Assembly: GCA_965115835.1 (NCBI GenBank)
Contig: OZ220471.1
Location: forward strand, 1,178,001-1,242,000
Reading direction: 5' to 3'
Length of the DNA stretch: 64,000 nucleotides
Source of the DNA: Foliamicus sp965115835
Lineage (GTDB): Bacteria; Pseudomonadota; Gammaproteobacteria; Steroidobacterales; Foliamicaceae
Shown here: positions 18,997 to 27,746 of the stretch, one piece after another
Position numbering within the stretch: position 1 is the stretch's first letter
Layout of the letters: each line of letters opens with the position of its first letter
Notes under the pieces: generated by a model
Told to the model about the DNA's origin: nothing
Databases searched by the model: none
The model's input: only the letters and a program-made list of their open reading frames with translations
Program-made: the position numbers and the translations under genes

Positions 18997-20745
18997 ATGA
19001 CCCCGAAAACCCCGCAGCCTGCCTCCCCAATCCGTTACGAGCCTGACGAACCGCTGCCGCGGCTGCTCGCCCTGGGCCTGGGCCTGCAATTTGCGGTGCT
19101 CAGTCTGGCCGGCATCGTTCTTACCCCGGCCATCGTGATCCGCGCTGGCGGCGGAACCGACTCCTACCTTTCCTGGGCCGTGTTCGCAGCGGTCGCGGTC
19201 AGCGGGATCACCACCATCCTGCAGGCGGTAAGGATCGGGCGCATCGGGTCGGGCTATGTGCTGGTGATGGGCACCTCCGCGACCTTCATCGCCGTGTGTA
19301 TCGCCGCCATCGCCGAAGGCGGCCCGGGGCTGCTGGCGACCCTGGTGGTAGCGTCCTCGCTGTTCCAGTTCGCGCTCTCCGGGCGGCTGTCGCTGCTGCG
19401 CCGCATCCTTACGCCCGCGGTTTCGGGCACCGTCATCATGCTGATCGCGGTTACGGTCATGCCTTATGCCTGGGACATGATCGGCGAGGCGCCGGAAGAC
19501 GCCTCGCCCTTGGCCGCTCCGGTCACGGCGCTGACCACCATCGTGGCGATCTGCGGCATTGCCTTGCGGGGGAGCCCGGCCATGCGCCTGTGGGCGCCGG
19601 TAATCGGCGTTGTGACCGGCTCGCTGATCGCCGGGCTGTTCGGCCTCTATGACATCAACCGGGTTGCCGAAGCGGGTTGGGTGGGGCTCCCGGAAGGCGC
19701 CTGGCCTGGCCTGGATCCGAGTTTCGGGCCAGCGTTCTGGGGACTGCTTCCGGCGTTCGTGTTTGCAACGCTCGTGGGAGCCATCGAGACGATCGGCGAC
19801 GCACTGGCCATCCAGCGAGTCTCCTGGCGCAAGCCCCGCGCCGCGGACTTCCGGGCCGTGCAGGGCGCGCTGGCGGCCGACGGAACGGGCAATCTCCTGT
19901 CCGGGTTTGCGGGCACGGCGCCCAACACCACCTATTCCAGCAGTATTGCCGTTACGGAACTCACCGGCGTCGCCGCCCGCCGGGTGGGAGTCGCGGTGGG
20001 CCTCGTGTTTGTCGCCGCCGCCCTGCTGCCCAAGGTTCTGGCGCTGATCCTGGCAATCCCCGGCCCTGTGGTGGCTGCCTACATCGTCGTGCTCATGGCG
20101 ATGCTTTTCGTGGTGGGTATAAAGCTGGTATTCCAGGGCGGGGCGGACTATCGCAACGTGCTGATCTGCGGGGTTTCCTTTTGGACGGGCGCCGGATTCC
20201 AGGCCGGCGCGATCTTCCCGGAGTTCTTCTCCGAATTCGCCGGAGGAATGCTGCAAAACGGCATGACGGCCGGCGGACTCACGGCCATCGCGATGACCTT
20301 GCTGGTGGAGTTGACGGGGCCACGGCGCAGCCGCATCCAGGTCGAGTTCGGGGTCGCCGCCCTTCCGGAGATCACGAAGTTCCTCGGCGTCTTCGCAAGC
20401 CGCAGCGGCTGGAACGAAGCCATGAGACATCGCCTGGAGGCGGTCAGCGAGGAAACCCTGCTGACGCTGCGTGAACAGCGGGACGAAGAGGAAAACGCGA
20501 AACGCCGGTTGCTTCTGATTGCCCGCAAGGAGGATAACGGCGCGGTTCTCGAGTTTATCGCCACGCCCGGCGAAGGCAATGTGGAGGACCGAATGGCGTT
20601 GCTCGCCGAGCAAACGTCGGATGTTGCCCTGGAGCAGGAGGTGTCGCTGCGTCTCTTGCGGGCGCTGGCTTCGTCGGTCCGCCACCAGCAATATCACGAC
20701 ACCGACATCGTCACCGTGCGTGTAGACGCGCAAGCGCCGCAATAG
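18997..20745 (+). CDS. NAT/NCS2-family uracil/xanthine permease with C-terminal GHKL-like domain
   Basis: Inner-membrane nucleobase transporter of 582 residues from the ATG at 18997 (18982 also possible). The first ~440 residues hold about 12-14 hydrophobic segments and family motifs: VMGTSATFI, ETIGDALAIQRVSW, and the signature region GTAPNTTYSSSIAVTELTG. The last ~130 residues (20353-20742) are soluble and unlike a plain UraA. They read like a degenerate RsbW/histidine-kinase ATPase fold: EAVSEETLLTL (N-box position), ATPGEGNVEDRMAL, and a final EVSLRLLRALASSV...DTDIVTVRV segment. The substrate could be uracil, xanthine or urate; it is not decidable here. Confidence 0.85.
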   Translation: MTPKTPQPASPIRYEPDEPLPRLLALGLGLQFAVLSLAGIVLTPAIVIRAGGGTDSYLSWAVFAAVAVSGITTILQAVRIGRIGSGYVLVMGTSATFIAVCIAAIAEGGPGLLATLVVASSLFQFALSGRLSLLRRILTPAVSGTVIMLIAVTVMPYAWDMIGEAPEDASPLAAPVTALTTIVAICGIALRGSPAMRLWAPVIGVVTGSLIAGLFGLYDINRVAEAGWVGLPEGAWPGLDPSFGPAFWGLLPAFVFATLVGAIETIGDALAIQRVSWRKPRAADFRAVQGALAADGTGNLLSGFAGTAPNTTYSSSIAVTELTGVAARRVGVAVGLVFVAAALLPKVLALILAIPGPVVAAYIVVLMAMLFVVGIKLVFQGGADYRNVLICGVSFWTGAGFQAGAIFPEFFSEFAGGMLQNGMTAGGLTAIAMTLLVELTGPRRSRIQVEFGVAALPEITKFLGVFASRSGWNEAMRHRLEAVSEETLLTLREQRDEEENAKRRLLLIARKEDNGAVLEFIATPGEGNVEDRMALLAEQTSDVALEQEVSLRLLRALASSVRHQQYHDTDIVTVRVDAQAPQ

Positions 20746-21018
20746 TCGAGTACGGACCGCCCGGACTCCAACCAAGCTCCCAAGCCCACGCCGTCAAGCT
20801 GGTCGCGACGACAATAAACGGCAGGACAGAAATCCTCGCGGCCCGGTCTGCGGCCTGCGGGGCCTTGCGGCTGTATCGCCAGCCATGATGTCGGGCCAGC
20901 CTGAATGGTAGACTCGCTGCGGGTTTCGGGCATGCGGTGTGCGCGTGTCTTTTCGCCATCCGCACGAGAATCGGGAAAAATCGTATCGCAGGCGGCGTAT
21001 TGCCGGAGAGTTCTCATC

Positions 21019-22539
21019 ATGACAGTTACCAACACAATCAGGCAAAGGCTCCCGTTCCTTCTTGCGCCCGCGGCTGCCCTGCTGCTGGCAATGTCCGGCT
21101 GCCAGGAGGCCGGGGATGTGGACGAAGGCGCGCAAGGCGGCGCTCCCGAAAGGGCGGACGAGCAACAGTGGAAACTGATCCAGGCGTATATGGACCTCGA
21201 CCGGGCCTGGCATGCAAGGGATAGCGAAATCAATCGGTCGGACGCCTCCGGAGAAGACAAGGAAAGGCGCCGCCGGGAGGAGCGTGGCGAACATCCCGAC
21301 ATCGTGCTCGCCGTGATTGCAGCCCGGGCGCTGGCCGAAGGCGGAGGAGAACACGCAGTCGCCTCCGCAAGCTTCCTGATCGAGCATACGCAGGGGCTTT
21401 CACCGACCGAGGCCAGCGATATCGAGTTTGGCCATGCCGCTCTCCAGCGCATCGCCGGCGCGGATTGGTCGGTGGTGGAGAAATACAAGGAAGACTTCAA
21501 GGCATGGAAAGACGCCGGCGAGGCGCGCAGGGAGGCGTTCAGGGCGTCCGACAATCAGGGCCAGCCGTTCCGGTTCGTATCGCCCCCGAAGCCACTGCTG
21601 GCCGCGGCCGCCGCGCAGGCCATACTCGAGGCCGGGCCGGGCCACGAACGCGCCCGCGAGGCCGCCGAATTCCTGATCGACCCGGCCACGCGCAACCCTG
21701 CCGGCATGCTCAAGGCCGCGCAAACCCTGCGCGACCACTTTCCCGACTTCAGCGAATGGCCGGAATTATTGATGAATCTGAACAAGGCGCGACCGGCCGC
21801 AAGGTCCGAGCCCTTCGATGAGTTTCTGGCGCATATCGGCACGAATGCCGAAGATCCCGTAGTCCGCGCCACGGCGCGCTACTTCGGCGCCAGGGGGTTG
21901 GCCCATAGCGTAAATCAACCGGCGATGACCGCAGCGGAACGTCAATCGCGCCGCGAACGGGCGCTTGAAATGGCGACCGGCCTGAGCGCAGGGGTCGAGG
22001 AGGAGGACTTCGTCAGTCAGGCCGCAGGCGACGGCGAACAGGGAACCCGCACCCTCGCCGAGGCGGAAGCCGCGCTTGTCCATGGCATTCGCCACACCGT
22101 GGTGGGCGCGACGGTCGCCGACGAGGCGGGCAAACAGCTTGACGGCGCCGAGGACCGGCTGTCCGCCTATGCCGGCAAGGTGGTTCTCATGGACTTCTGG
22201 GCCACCTGGTGCGGACCGTGCATCGCCGCGCTTCCGCAAATGCGCGGATTGGCCGGGCAATACCCCGAGGACCAGTTCGAGATTATCGGAATCAGTTCCG
22301 ACGCCGAACTGGAGACAGTAACCGACTTCATGGAGGACAAATCCATGCCGTGGGTCCACTGGCATATCGGCGTCGGCAGCGACATGGACAGGGCCTGGGA
22401 CATCACGGCCCTGCCGACCTATGTCGTGATCGACCGGGAAGGCGTGATCCTGTCGCGCGGACACGACCTGGATGCAGCCGCCAGAGCCATCGAGCAAGCG
22501 GTAAATGGCCGGGCGCAGGACGCCGGAGCCTCTACCTGA
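21019..22539 (+). CDS. TlpA-like thioredoxin-domain lipoprotein
   Basis: A 506-residue periplasm-facing protein. The start at 21019 gives a lipoprotein signal peptide (TVTNTIRQRLPFLLAPAAALLLA, lipobox MSGC), a long helical, Ala/Glu-rich middle (about 40-370) without recognised domain, and a C-terminal thioredoxin fold (about 375-500) with MDFWATWCGPCIAALPQMRG and the cis-proline loop ITALPTYVVIDREG. The CGPC motif argues for disulfide reduction or exchange. The middle region may bind a partner or be a repeat scaffold. An upstream in-frame start would destroy the signal peptide. Confidence 0.85.
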   Translation: MTVTNTIRQRLPFLLAPAAALLLAMSGCQEAGDVDEGAQGGAPERADEQQWKLIQAYMDLDRAWHARDSEINRSDASGEDKERRRREERGEHPDIVLAVIAARALAEGGGEHAVASASFLIEHTQGLSPTEASDIEFGHAALQRIAGADWSVVEKYKEDFKAWKDAGEARREAFRASDNQGQPFRFVSPPKPLLAAAAAQAILEAGPGHERAREAAEFLIDPATRNPAGMLKAAQTLRDHFPDFSEWPELLMNLNKARPAARSEPFDEFLAHIGTNAEDPVVRATARYFGARGLAHSVNQPAMTAAERQSRRERALEMATGLSAGVEEEDFVSQAAGDGEQGTRTLAEAEAALVHGIRHTVVGATVADEAGKQLDGAEDRLSAYAGKVVLMDFWATWCGPCIAALPQMRGLAGQYPEDQFEIIGISSDAELETVTDFMEDKSMPWVHWHIGVGSDMDRAWDITALPTYVVIDREGVILSRGHDLDAAARAIEQAVNGRAQDAGAST

Positions 22540-22584
22540 ACCCGGCAACAACAACGATCCCATCACTCCAAATCAAAGGCTTGC

Positions 22585-23262
22585 ATGTTTCTGAACCTGG
22601 ACTACACCTACAGCATCTTTCATTATTTGCATATCCTGGCGTTCGCCGTCATTGTGGGCGTCGAACTACCGGCGATGTATGCGCTGCGTCTGGCCCGGTC
22701 TCCCGGCGCCAGCGAATCCGCCCGGCGCCTGGCGATACGGGTGAAACGGTACGCGGACGCGATCTCCGCCGTAATGCTGGTGTTGCTGCTGCCCCTGGGT
22801 GTGCAAATCGGAGCGAAGCTCGGGGTCTACACCGTAACTTCGGATATCGGCCTGCACATCACTTGGGCAGTGGGCCTGATCTGGCTGGCCATCGCCCTGA
22901 TGTCCGAAACGACCGGCATGTCGAAGTGGGCCCGGCGCAGCTACGCCACCGAATGTGTGCTGCGCATCGTCATCGGCCTGGGCAACATCTACGACGCGGT
23001 CATCGGGTTCATGGGCGACGGCCTGATCCAGACCCACTGGCTGGCGACCAAGGTCCTGCTCCTGGGGCTGATCCTGACGATCAGCGGCTGGACCCGCTGG
23101 CAGACCCGGGCCGTGCGCTTCGCCGTTTTCGATGCGGAGTCCGGCGCAACTCCCGAATCCGGCCATCTGGCGGCTATCCTGCGCCGCGCCCAATGGGGCA
23201 ATCACAGCATCCTGGCGATGGTCCTGATCGCCGCCTTCATGGGGAGCGCGAAGCCCTGGTGA
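22585..23262 (+). CDS. Predicted integral membrane protein, unknown function
   Basis: A 225-residue protein with about six hydrophobic segments: IFHYLHILAFAVIVGVELPAMYAL, ISAVMLVLLLPLGVQIGAKLGV, IGLHITWAVGLIWLAIALM, VLRIVIGLGNIYDAVIGFM, TKVLLLGLILTISG and HSILAMVLIAAFMG. The histidines in HYLH and HW could bind haem or metal, as in CopD/DUF2269-like proteins, but I do not recognise the family with confidence. It starts 45 bp after the TlpA-like gene and is probably in its operon; it converges on ssrA. Confidence 0.7.
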   Translation: MFLNLDYTYSIFHYLHILAFAVIVGVELPAMYALRLARSPGASESARRLAIRVKRYADAISAVMLVLLLPLGVQIGAKLGVYTVTSDIGLHITWAVGLIWLAIALMSETTGMSKWARRSYATECVLRIVIGLGNIYDAVIGFMGDGLIQTHWLATKVLLLGLILTISGWTRWQTRAVRFAVFDAESGATPESGHLAAILRRAQWGNHSILAMVLIAAFMGSAKPW

Positions 23263-23322
23263 CCGAGCCGGCCACATGCGCTGGCCCCACGACGGATCCC
23301 GTCGGCCAAGCTGACCGAACGC

Positions 23323-23675
23323 TGGTGGAGGCGGCGGGAATCGAACCCGCGTCCGCAAGCGCTACTGCCCAGGGCGCTCTACATGCTTAGCCACGTCATG
23401 GGTGACGGCGATTCCCCGACGGGCAGGACGGAATCACCGCTGCGATCGGCCGACTCTTGACCCGCAGGCGCCGATCGGTTCTGCGAGCGATCCTGTAAAA
23501 GCGACGTTCCGGCCCGGCTACAGGAAATCCTGGCGGGAACGCTGGCGGTCAAGCCGCCAGAGCGTAGTTGTCGTCGTTGGCAACTATAGGGTTTGCAGGC
23601 GGATTTACGAGGAACCCTGCGCCTCGGCATGCACACCAAGGGTGTCACAGCCCACGTCGAAGCCGTGTCGCCCCC
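23323..23675 (-). ncRNA. ssrA: tmRNA (SsrA RNA)
   Basis: Transfer-messenger RNA that rescues stalled ribosomes. The 5' end on the minus strand reads GGGGGCGACACGGCTTCGAC at 23675. The 3' end is a tRNA-like arm, GGTTCGATTCCCGCC..., ending in an encoded CCA at 23323. The tag frame starts with a GCC resume codon at 23581 and encodes ANDDNYALAA followed by TGA (23551-23549). The length of about 353 nt is normal. The partner gene smpB lies 6 kb away at 16818. A convergent membrane-protein gene ends 60 bp from the 3' end; no integrase gene abuts it. Confidence 0.97.
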
Positions 23676-23686
23676 ATGTGTGGGTT

Positions 23687-23716
23687 ATTGTATGCGCGAG
23701 CCGCCCGCCGGCGCAA
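23687..23716 (-). promoter_or_regulatory. Candidate sigma-70 promoter of ssrA
   Basis: On the minus strand TTGCGC (23716-23711), an 18-nt spacer and TACAAT (23692-23687) precede the mature tmRNA 5' end by 11 nt. That leaves a short 5' leader of the kind RNase P removes from pre-tmRNA. Confidence 0.5.
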
Positions 23717-23778
23717 CGCTGCGCAGACCAACGCCGCGCCCTCACCCCGGTCTTCACCCGTACCCCTCCTGCCATTCC

Positions 23779-24690
23779 ATGAACCGCAACGCCACCGGAA
23801 ACGAACGCGCCCGCCTGCTCAAGCTGGCGACCTTTGCATCGGTGGCGACAGCCACGGTCCTGGTGGTTCTCAAGGCCTGGGCGTGGCGGGTCACGGACTC
23901 CGTGTCGCTGCTCAGCTCCCTGGCGGACTCGGGCCTGGATGTTCTGGCCTCCCTGATCACGTTCTTCGCGGTGCGCGTGTCGCTGAAGCCGGCCGACCGG
24001 GAGCACCGCTTCGGGCACGGCAAGGCGGAAGGACTGGCGGCCCTGGCGCAGTCGGTAATCATCACCCTGTCGGCGGCCTATGTGCTCGTGGAAACAGCCA
24101 AACGCCTCCTCAGCCCTTCGGCAATCGAACAGGCGCCCGTGGGCCTGACGGTCATGCTGGTCTCGGTGGCGTTGACGCTGGGCCTTGTCGGCGTGCAACG
24201 CCATGTCGCGCAGCGCACGGGTTCGGCGGCGATCCGCGCAGACGCCATGCACTACAAGACGGATCTGGCGATCAACCTGGGCGTGGCGGCGGCGATCGCG
24301 GCGGCGGCCTGGCCGTGGGGACTGCTGGCGGACCCGCTGGTCGCCGCAGCGGTCATCGCCTATCTCCTGTACGGGGTGTGGAGGATTGCCAAACAGGCGC
24401 TGGACATCCTCATGGACCGCGAGATTCCCGACGAGGATCGCGAGAAAATTGCGCATCTGGCCGAGAGCCACCCCCAGGTGCTCGAAATCCACGATCTGAA
24501 GACCCGCCACGGCGGCGCGAACTACATCGTGCAGTTCCACGTGTTGCTGGACGCCAAGCTGAGCCTGAGCGACGCCCACGATGTGCTCGACGAGGTGGAG
24601 CACAGCATCCAGGCGGAGTTCCCGGATTGCGAGCTGCTGCTCCACCCGGACCCGCTGGGCTACCAGCCCCGAAACCGCGAGTTCGAGTGA
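23779..24690 (+). CDS. fieF: Cation diffusion facilitator (FieF/YiiP-like)
   Basis: Proton-coupled efflux transporter for divalent metals (Zn, Fe or Cd in relatives). The 303-residue protein has six transmembrane segments, the site-A aspartates in ADSGLDVLAS (TM2) and the matching HYKTD motif in TM5 (FieF-type HxxxD), then a cytoplasmic C-terminal domain with HDLKTRHGGANYIVQFHVLLD. The ATG at 23779 gives the family length; the frame remains open upstream into the ssrA promoter, which is not coding. Metal specificity cannot be decided. Confidence 0.9.
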   Translation: MNRNATGNERARLLKLATFASVATATVLVVLKAWAWRVTDSVSLLSSLADSGLDVLASLITFFAVRVSLKPADREHRFGHGKAEGLAALAQSVIITLSAAYVLVETAKRLLSPSAIEQAPVGLTVMLVSVALTLGLVGVQRHVAQRTGSAAIRADAMHYKTDLAINLGVAAAIAAAAWPWGLLADPLVAAAVIAYLLYGVWRIAKQALDILMDREIPDEDREKIAHLAESHPQVLEIHDLKTRHGGANYIVQFHVLLDAKLSLSDAHDVLDEVEHSIQAEFPDCELLLHPDPLGYQPRNREFE

Positions 24691-24729
24691 GCGCAGGCTG
24701 CCCGCCGGAGGAAGGCTCAGGTCTCGCGA

Positions 24730-24850
24730 CAGCAATTCCCGCTAACGATGCAGAGTCGTCCGTTCAGGGCCGAATACCCAAGCTTGTGACCGTTCCGGCG
24801 CTGCACCGGAGCTGATTTTCGAGCATTGTCACGCTTGGCGGGAATTGGCG
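24730..24850 (-). mobile_element. MITE-like element, copy 2 (121 bp, inverted)
   Basis: Reverse complement of the element at 18738-18854. Terminal repeats are CAGCAATTCCCGC at the left and GCGGGAATTGGCG at the right (11/13 matches when inverted). It carries a 4-bp insertion relative to copy 1. It is flanked on both sides by TCGCGA (24724-24729 and 24851-24856), which looks like a 6-bp target-site duplication, though the word is palindromic. The remaining sequence between fieF and the restriction gene (24691-24932) shows no gene. Confidence 0.8.
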
Positions 24851-24932
24851 TCGCGAAATCGAGCCCCTCGGTGCGCCGCCATGCTCATTCCGACCGGGCC
24901 TCCGCCCGCGAAGCGGCGAGATATGCAGAATC

Positions 24933-27746
24933 TCAGGCCGATCTGCGCCTCGAGCGCCCGGGGCGCCGTTTCGGTTTCCTTCGCGCCACAGCATCCAGCG
25001 GCGCGCGCATCTTCTCGTAGCGCATGAACAGGTGTTCGAAGCGCTCGCGTTCGGAGGCGAATCCGCCGCGCCGGTAGAGGCGATCCACGGCGCGGTCCAG
25101 CGTCTGGTGCGCCTGGCGCAGGTTCGGCGGCATCAGATCGGGATCGTAGAGATGGGCCAGGGTCGAGCGCGGATGGGCGGCGCGGGCGTCGAGCACAGCC
25201 TGGGCGAGCGGCTCCAGCTTGCCACGGTCCGCGCCCCCCGGAGGCGGCGGGAAAGTGTTGTAGACGAGGCCAATGGAATAGCGGTAGCGGCTCTCCAGCC
25301 GCCCGCCGACATGGCGCAGCCAGGCCATGTGCATAGCCGAGGTCAACAGCGCAAAATCCGCCAGCGTCGCGTTTTCCAGGACGCGCACCAGATTGCTGGG
25401 AATTGCCGGCGGTTGCAGCCAGCCGATGGGCGCATACTCCCGCCGCTCCGAACTGACTTCGGGAATTACCAGAAACGGTGCGGTGGGGATCACGTTGACA
25501 TGGTAGAGCGTCGGCGTTTCTGCGAGCTTGCGGGTGGGTGCGCTCCTGCTGGCTTCGCGGTAAGCGCGCACCGCGGCGATCCGCTCCCGCACTCCCGGCA
25601 ATCGCGCCAGCGTCTCGGGCGGCGCGTCATGCAGGGCCAGAATCAGCCGCTCGCCGCCCTGCAGGTATTCCCGCGCGCCCACAAACGGCCGGAGCAAGAA
25701 AGCGGCTTGCGGTTCCCGGTGCAGAAACTCGTCGCGTTCCGCGGCGTCGAAGATGTAGTGGCCCCCGTCGATGGGCTTGGAGCCGATAATCAGCCTGCCC
25801 ATTCCGTTGATCGGCGCGCTTTCCTTCCTCACCACCCGATGCGGATCCGACAGCCCGCCAGCATCGACAAGATACGGCGACAGCGCCTGATGGCGGCTCT
25901 CCTCCGGCTCGCCTTTGAGGTCCGGATAACCGAACAGGCGTTTTTCCGCCGGTGCGGCCTGACGGCGGTCGAGGCCGAGGATCGCCACATGAACATGCGC
26001 CTTGCCGCGCGCGTCCGAGCCCCAGGCGAAGGTGCGATGCGCGAAGGCGATTTCCAGTTGGCAGCGCCCGAACAGCACCGGCCAGAGCTGCGCCACCTGC
26101 TCGCCCTGGGTGATCGAGTTGGTGGCCACGAAACCGATCCGGGCCTTGCCGTCCTGCACGTACTCTCCGGCCTTGATGAACCAGGCCGCCACGTAATCGA
26201 GCGTGCCGCCGCTGCCGCCGAGCGCCGCGATCCTGCGAACCTGGGCGCGCTGCTCCGCCGTCTGGTATTTCGCGCCAACGAACGGCGGATTGCCCAGCAC
26301 ACAGGAGCAATCGGACGGCGGCAGCAAGTCTTCCCAGTCGATCTCCAGCGCGTCGCCGTGGACAATGTGCGGCGATTTCACGAGCGGGATGCGGGCAAAA
26401 AACTCGCCGAACTCCAGGCTCAGGCGGTTGTTCATGATGTGGTCCATCATCCATAGCGCAGTCTGCGCAATGCGGGACGGGAACTCGCCCAGCTCGATCC
26501 CCCAGAACTGGTCCACATTCACCACCGACTGCCAGGCCGTATCGAGCACTTCCTGCCGGGCCGCGTGAGTCGCGTTCCGAATCTCGCGGATGACTTCGAT
26601 TTCGAGCAACCGCAGCTCCCGGTAGGCGATGATGAGGAAGTTGCCGCAGCCGCAGGCCGGGTCGAAGAACCTCAGCTGCCCGAGCTTTTTCTGGAATTGC
26701 CGGAGCGCTGCGAGACGGCCCCGGCCCCGACGCGCCCGCAACCGCCCGAACTCGGCGCGCAGGTCGTCCATGAACAGCGGCTCGATCACCTTGAGGATGT
26801 TCTTCTCGGTGGTGTAGTGCGCGCCTGAGGCGCGGCGCTCCGCCGGCTCCATCACCGACTGGAACAGCGCGCCGAAAATGGCCGGCGAGATGTGCGACCA
26901 GTCGAAGCGGCAGGCGTCGAGCAGCTTCTCGCGCATGCCCGAATCGAAGGCGGGAATGCGGAGCGCTCCGTCGAACAGGTCGCCGTTGACGTGGGGAAAG
27001 CAGGCCAGATCCTCGTCAAGCGTCGCCAGACGCTCCGCCTCCGGCGTGTCCAGCACCTGGAACAGCTGCGCCAGCAGTGCGCCCAGGTCCGCGCCGTCCT
27101 CGCCGGTGCGGGTCTCGATGAAGTCCAGGAAGATGTCGCGAGGGTCGAAGACGCCGGTGTCGTCGGCGAACAGGCAGAACACGATGCGAACGAGAAAGCG
27201 TTCGAGATCGTGGCCTCGGTAACCCGTCTTCGCCAGCGCGTCGTGCAGTCGCCCGACCAATTCGGCCGCCTCGATGTTGGCGGGATCCTGATCGCGGAAG
27301 GCCCGGCGCTGCACGCCGCGAATGAAGCCGAATTCCTCCACACGGCGGGGCAGGTCGGAAAGCGTGAAAGCAACCTTTCGCCGCTCGCTCAGGTCGTGCA
27401 GCTCGAAGGTGCGGAAGTCGCTCACCAGGAGGTAGCGCGGGCGTTCGCGTTCGGGCAACTTGTCGAAATACTCTCCGGCCTGTTCGTAGGCTTTTTTCAG
27501 GTCGCGACCAGCGCTTTTCTGCTCGACGATGAGCACGCCCGGCCAGAACAGGTCGATGTAGCCCGAGCGGTCGTTCAGCTTGCTGACATGCTCCTCGTAG
27601 CGCGCCACGCTGCGCCGCCGGACGCCGAAGACCCCGAAGAAGTCGTTGTAGAAACTCTGTGTCTCGCCCTTCTCACAGGCCGCGTCCCGCCACTCCCTGG
27701 CGAACTCGGCGGCGCGGGCGCGAATCTCGTTTAAGGACAATCGCAT
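24933..27746 (-). CDS. MmeI-like single-chain (type IIL) restriction-modification enzyme
   Basis: A 937-residue fused endonuclease and adenine-N6 methyltransferase. Residues about 25-90 hold the nuclease with D65-x9-E75-x-K77 (DLFWPGVLIVEQK), the same spacing as D70-x9-ExK82 in MmeI. A helical spacer runs to about 330. The methyltransferase has motif I DPACGCGNF (362-370) and catalytic NPPF (486-489). A target-recognition region (about 600-830) and a helical C-terminus with a basic KPKRRPGRSRRR tail follow. MmeI is 919 residues, so the enzyme looks full length. Such enzymes need no separate methylase or specificity subunit. The ATG overlaps the nhaA stop (TGATG). Recognition sequence unknown. 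Confidence 0.9.
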   Translation of the reverse strand: MRLSLNEIRARAAEFAREWRDAACEKGETQSFYNDFFGVFGVRRRSVARYEEHVSKLNDRSGYIDLFWPGVLIVEQKSAGRDLKKAYEQAGEYFDKLPERERPRYLLVSDFRTFELHDLSERRKVAFTLSDLPRRVEEFGFIRGVQRRAFRDQDPANIEAAELVGRLHDALAKTGYRGHDLERFLVRIVFCLFADDTGVFDPRDIFLDFIETRTGEDGADLGALLAQLFQVLDTPEAERLATLDEDLACFPHVNGDLFDGALRIPAFDSGMREKLLDACRFDWSHISPAIFGALFQSVMEPAERRASGAHYTTEKNILKVIEPLFMDDLRAEFGRLRARRGRGRLAALRQFQKKLGQLRFFDPACGCGNFLIIAYRELRLLEIEVIREIRNATHAARQEVLDTAWQSVVNVDQFWGIELGEFPSRIAQTALWMMDHIMNNRLSLEFGEFFARIPLVKSPHIVHGDALEIDWEDLLPPSDCSCVLGNPPFVGAKYQTAEQRAQVRRIAALGGSGGTLDYVAAWFIKAGEYVQDGKARIGFVATNSITQGEQVAQLWPVLFGRCQLEIAFAHRTFAWGSDARGKAHVHVAILGLDRRQAAPAEKRLFGYPDLKGEPEESRHQALSPYLVDAGGLSDPHRVVRKESAPINGMGRLIIGSKPIDGGHYIFDAAERDEFLHREPQAAFLLRPFVGAREYLQGGERLILALHDAPPETLARLPGVRERIAAVRAYREASRSAPTRKLAETPTLYHVNVIPTAPFLVIPEVSSERREYAPIGWLQPPAIPSNLVRVLENATLADFALLTSAMHMAWLRHVGGRLESRYRYSIGLVYNTFPPPPGGADRGKLEPLAQAVLDARAAHPRSTLAHLYDPDLMPPNLRQAHQTLDRAVDRLYRRGGFASERERFEHLFMRYEKMRAPLDAVARRKPKRRPGRSRRRSA

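Noticed and set aside
23323..23349. ssrA 3' end as an integrase attachment site
   Set aside because: No integrase gene and no obvious direct repeat of the 3' end nearby; kept only as a synteny remark.
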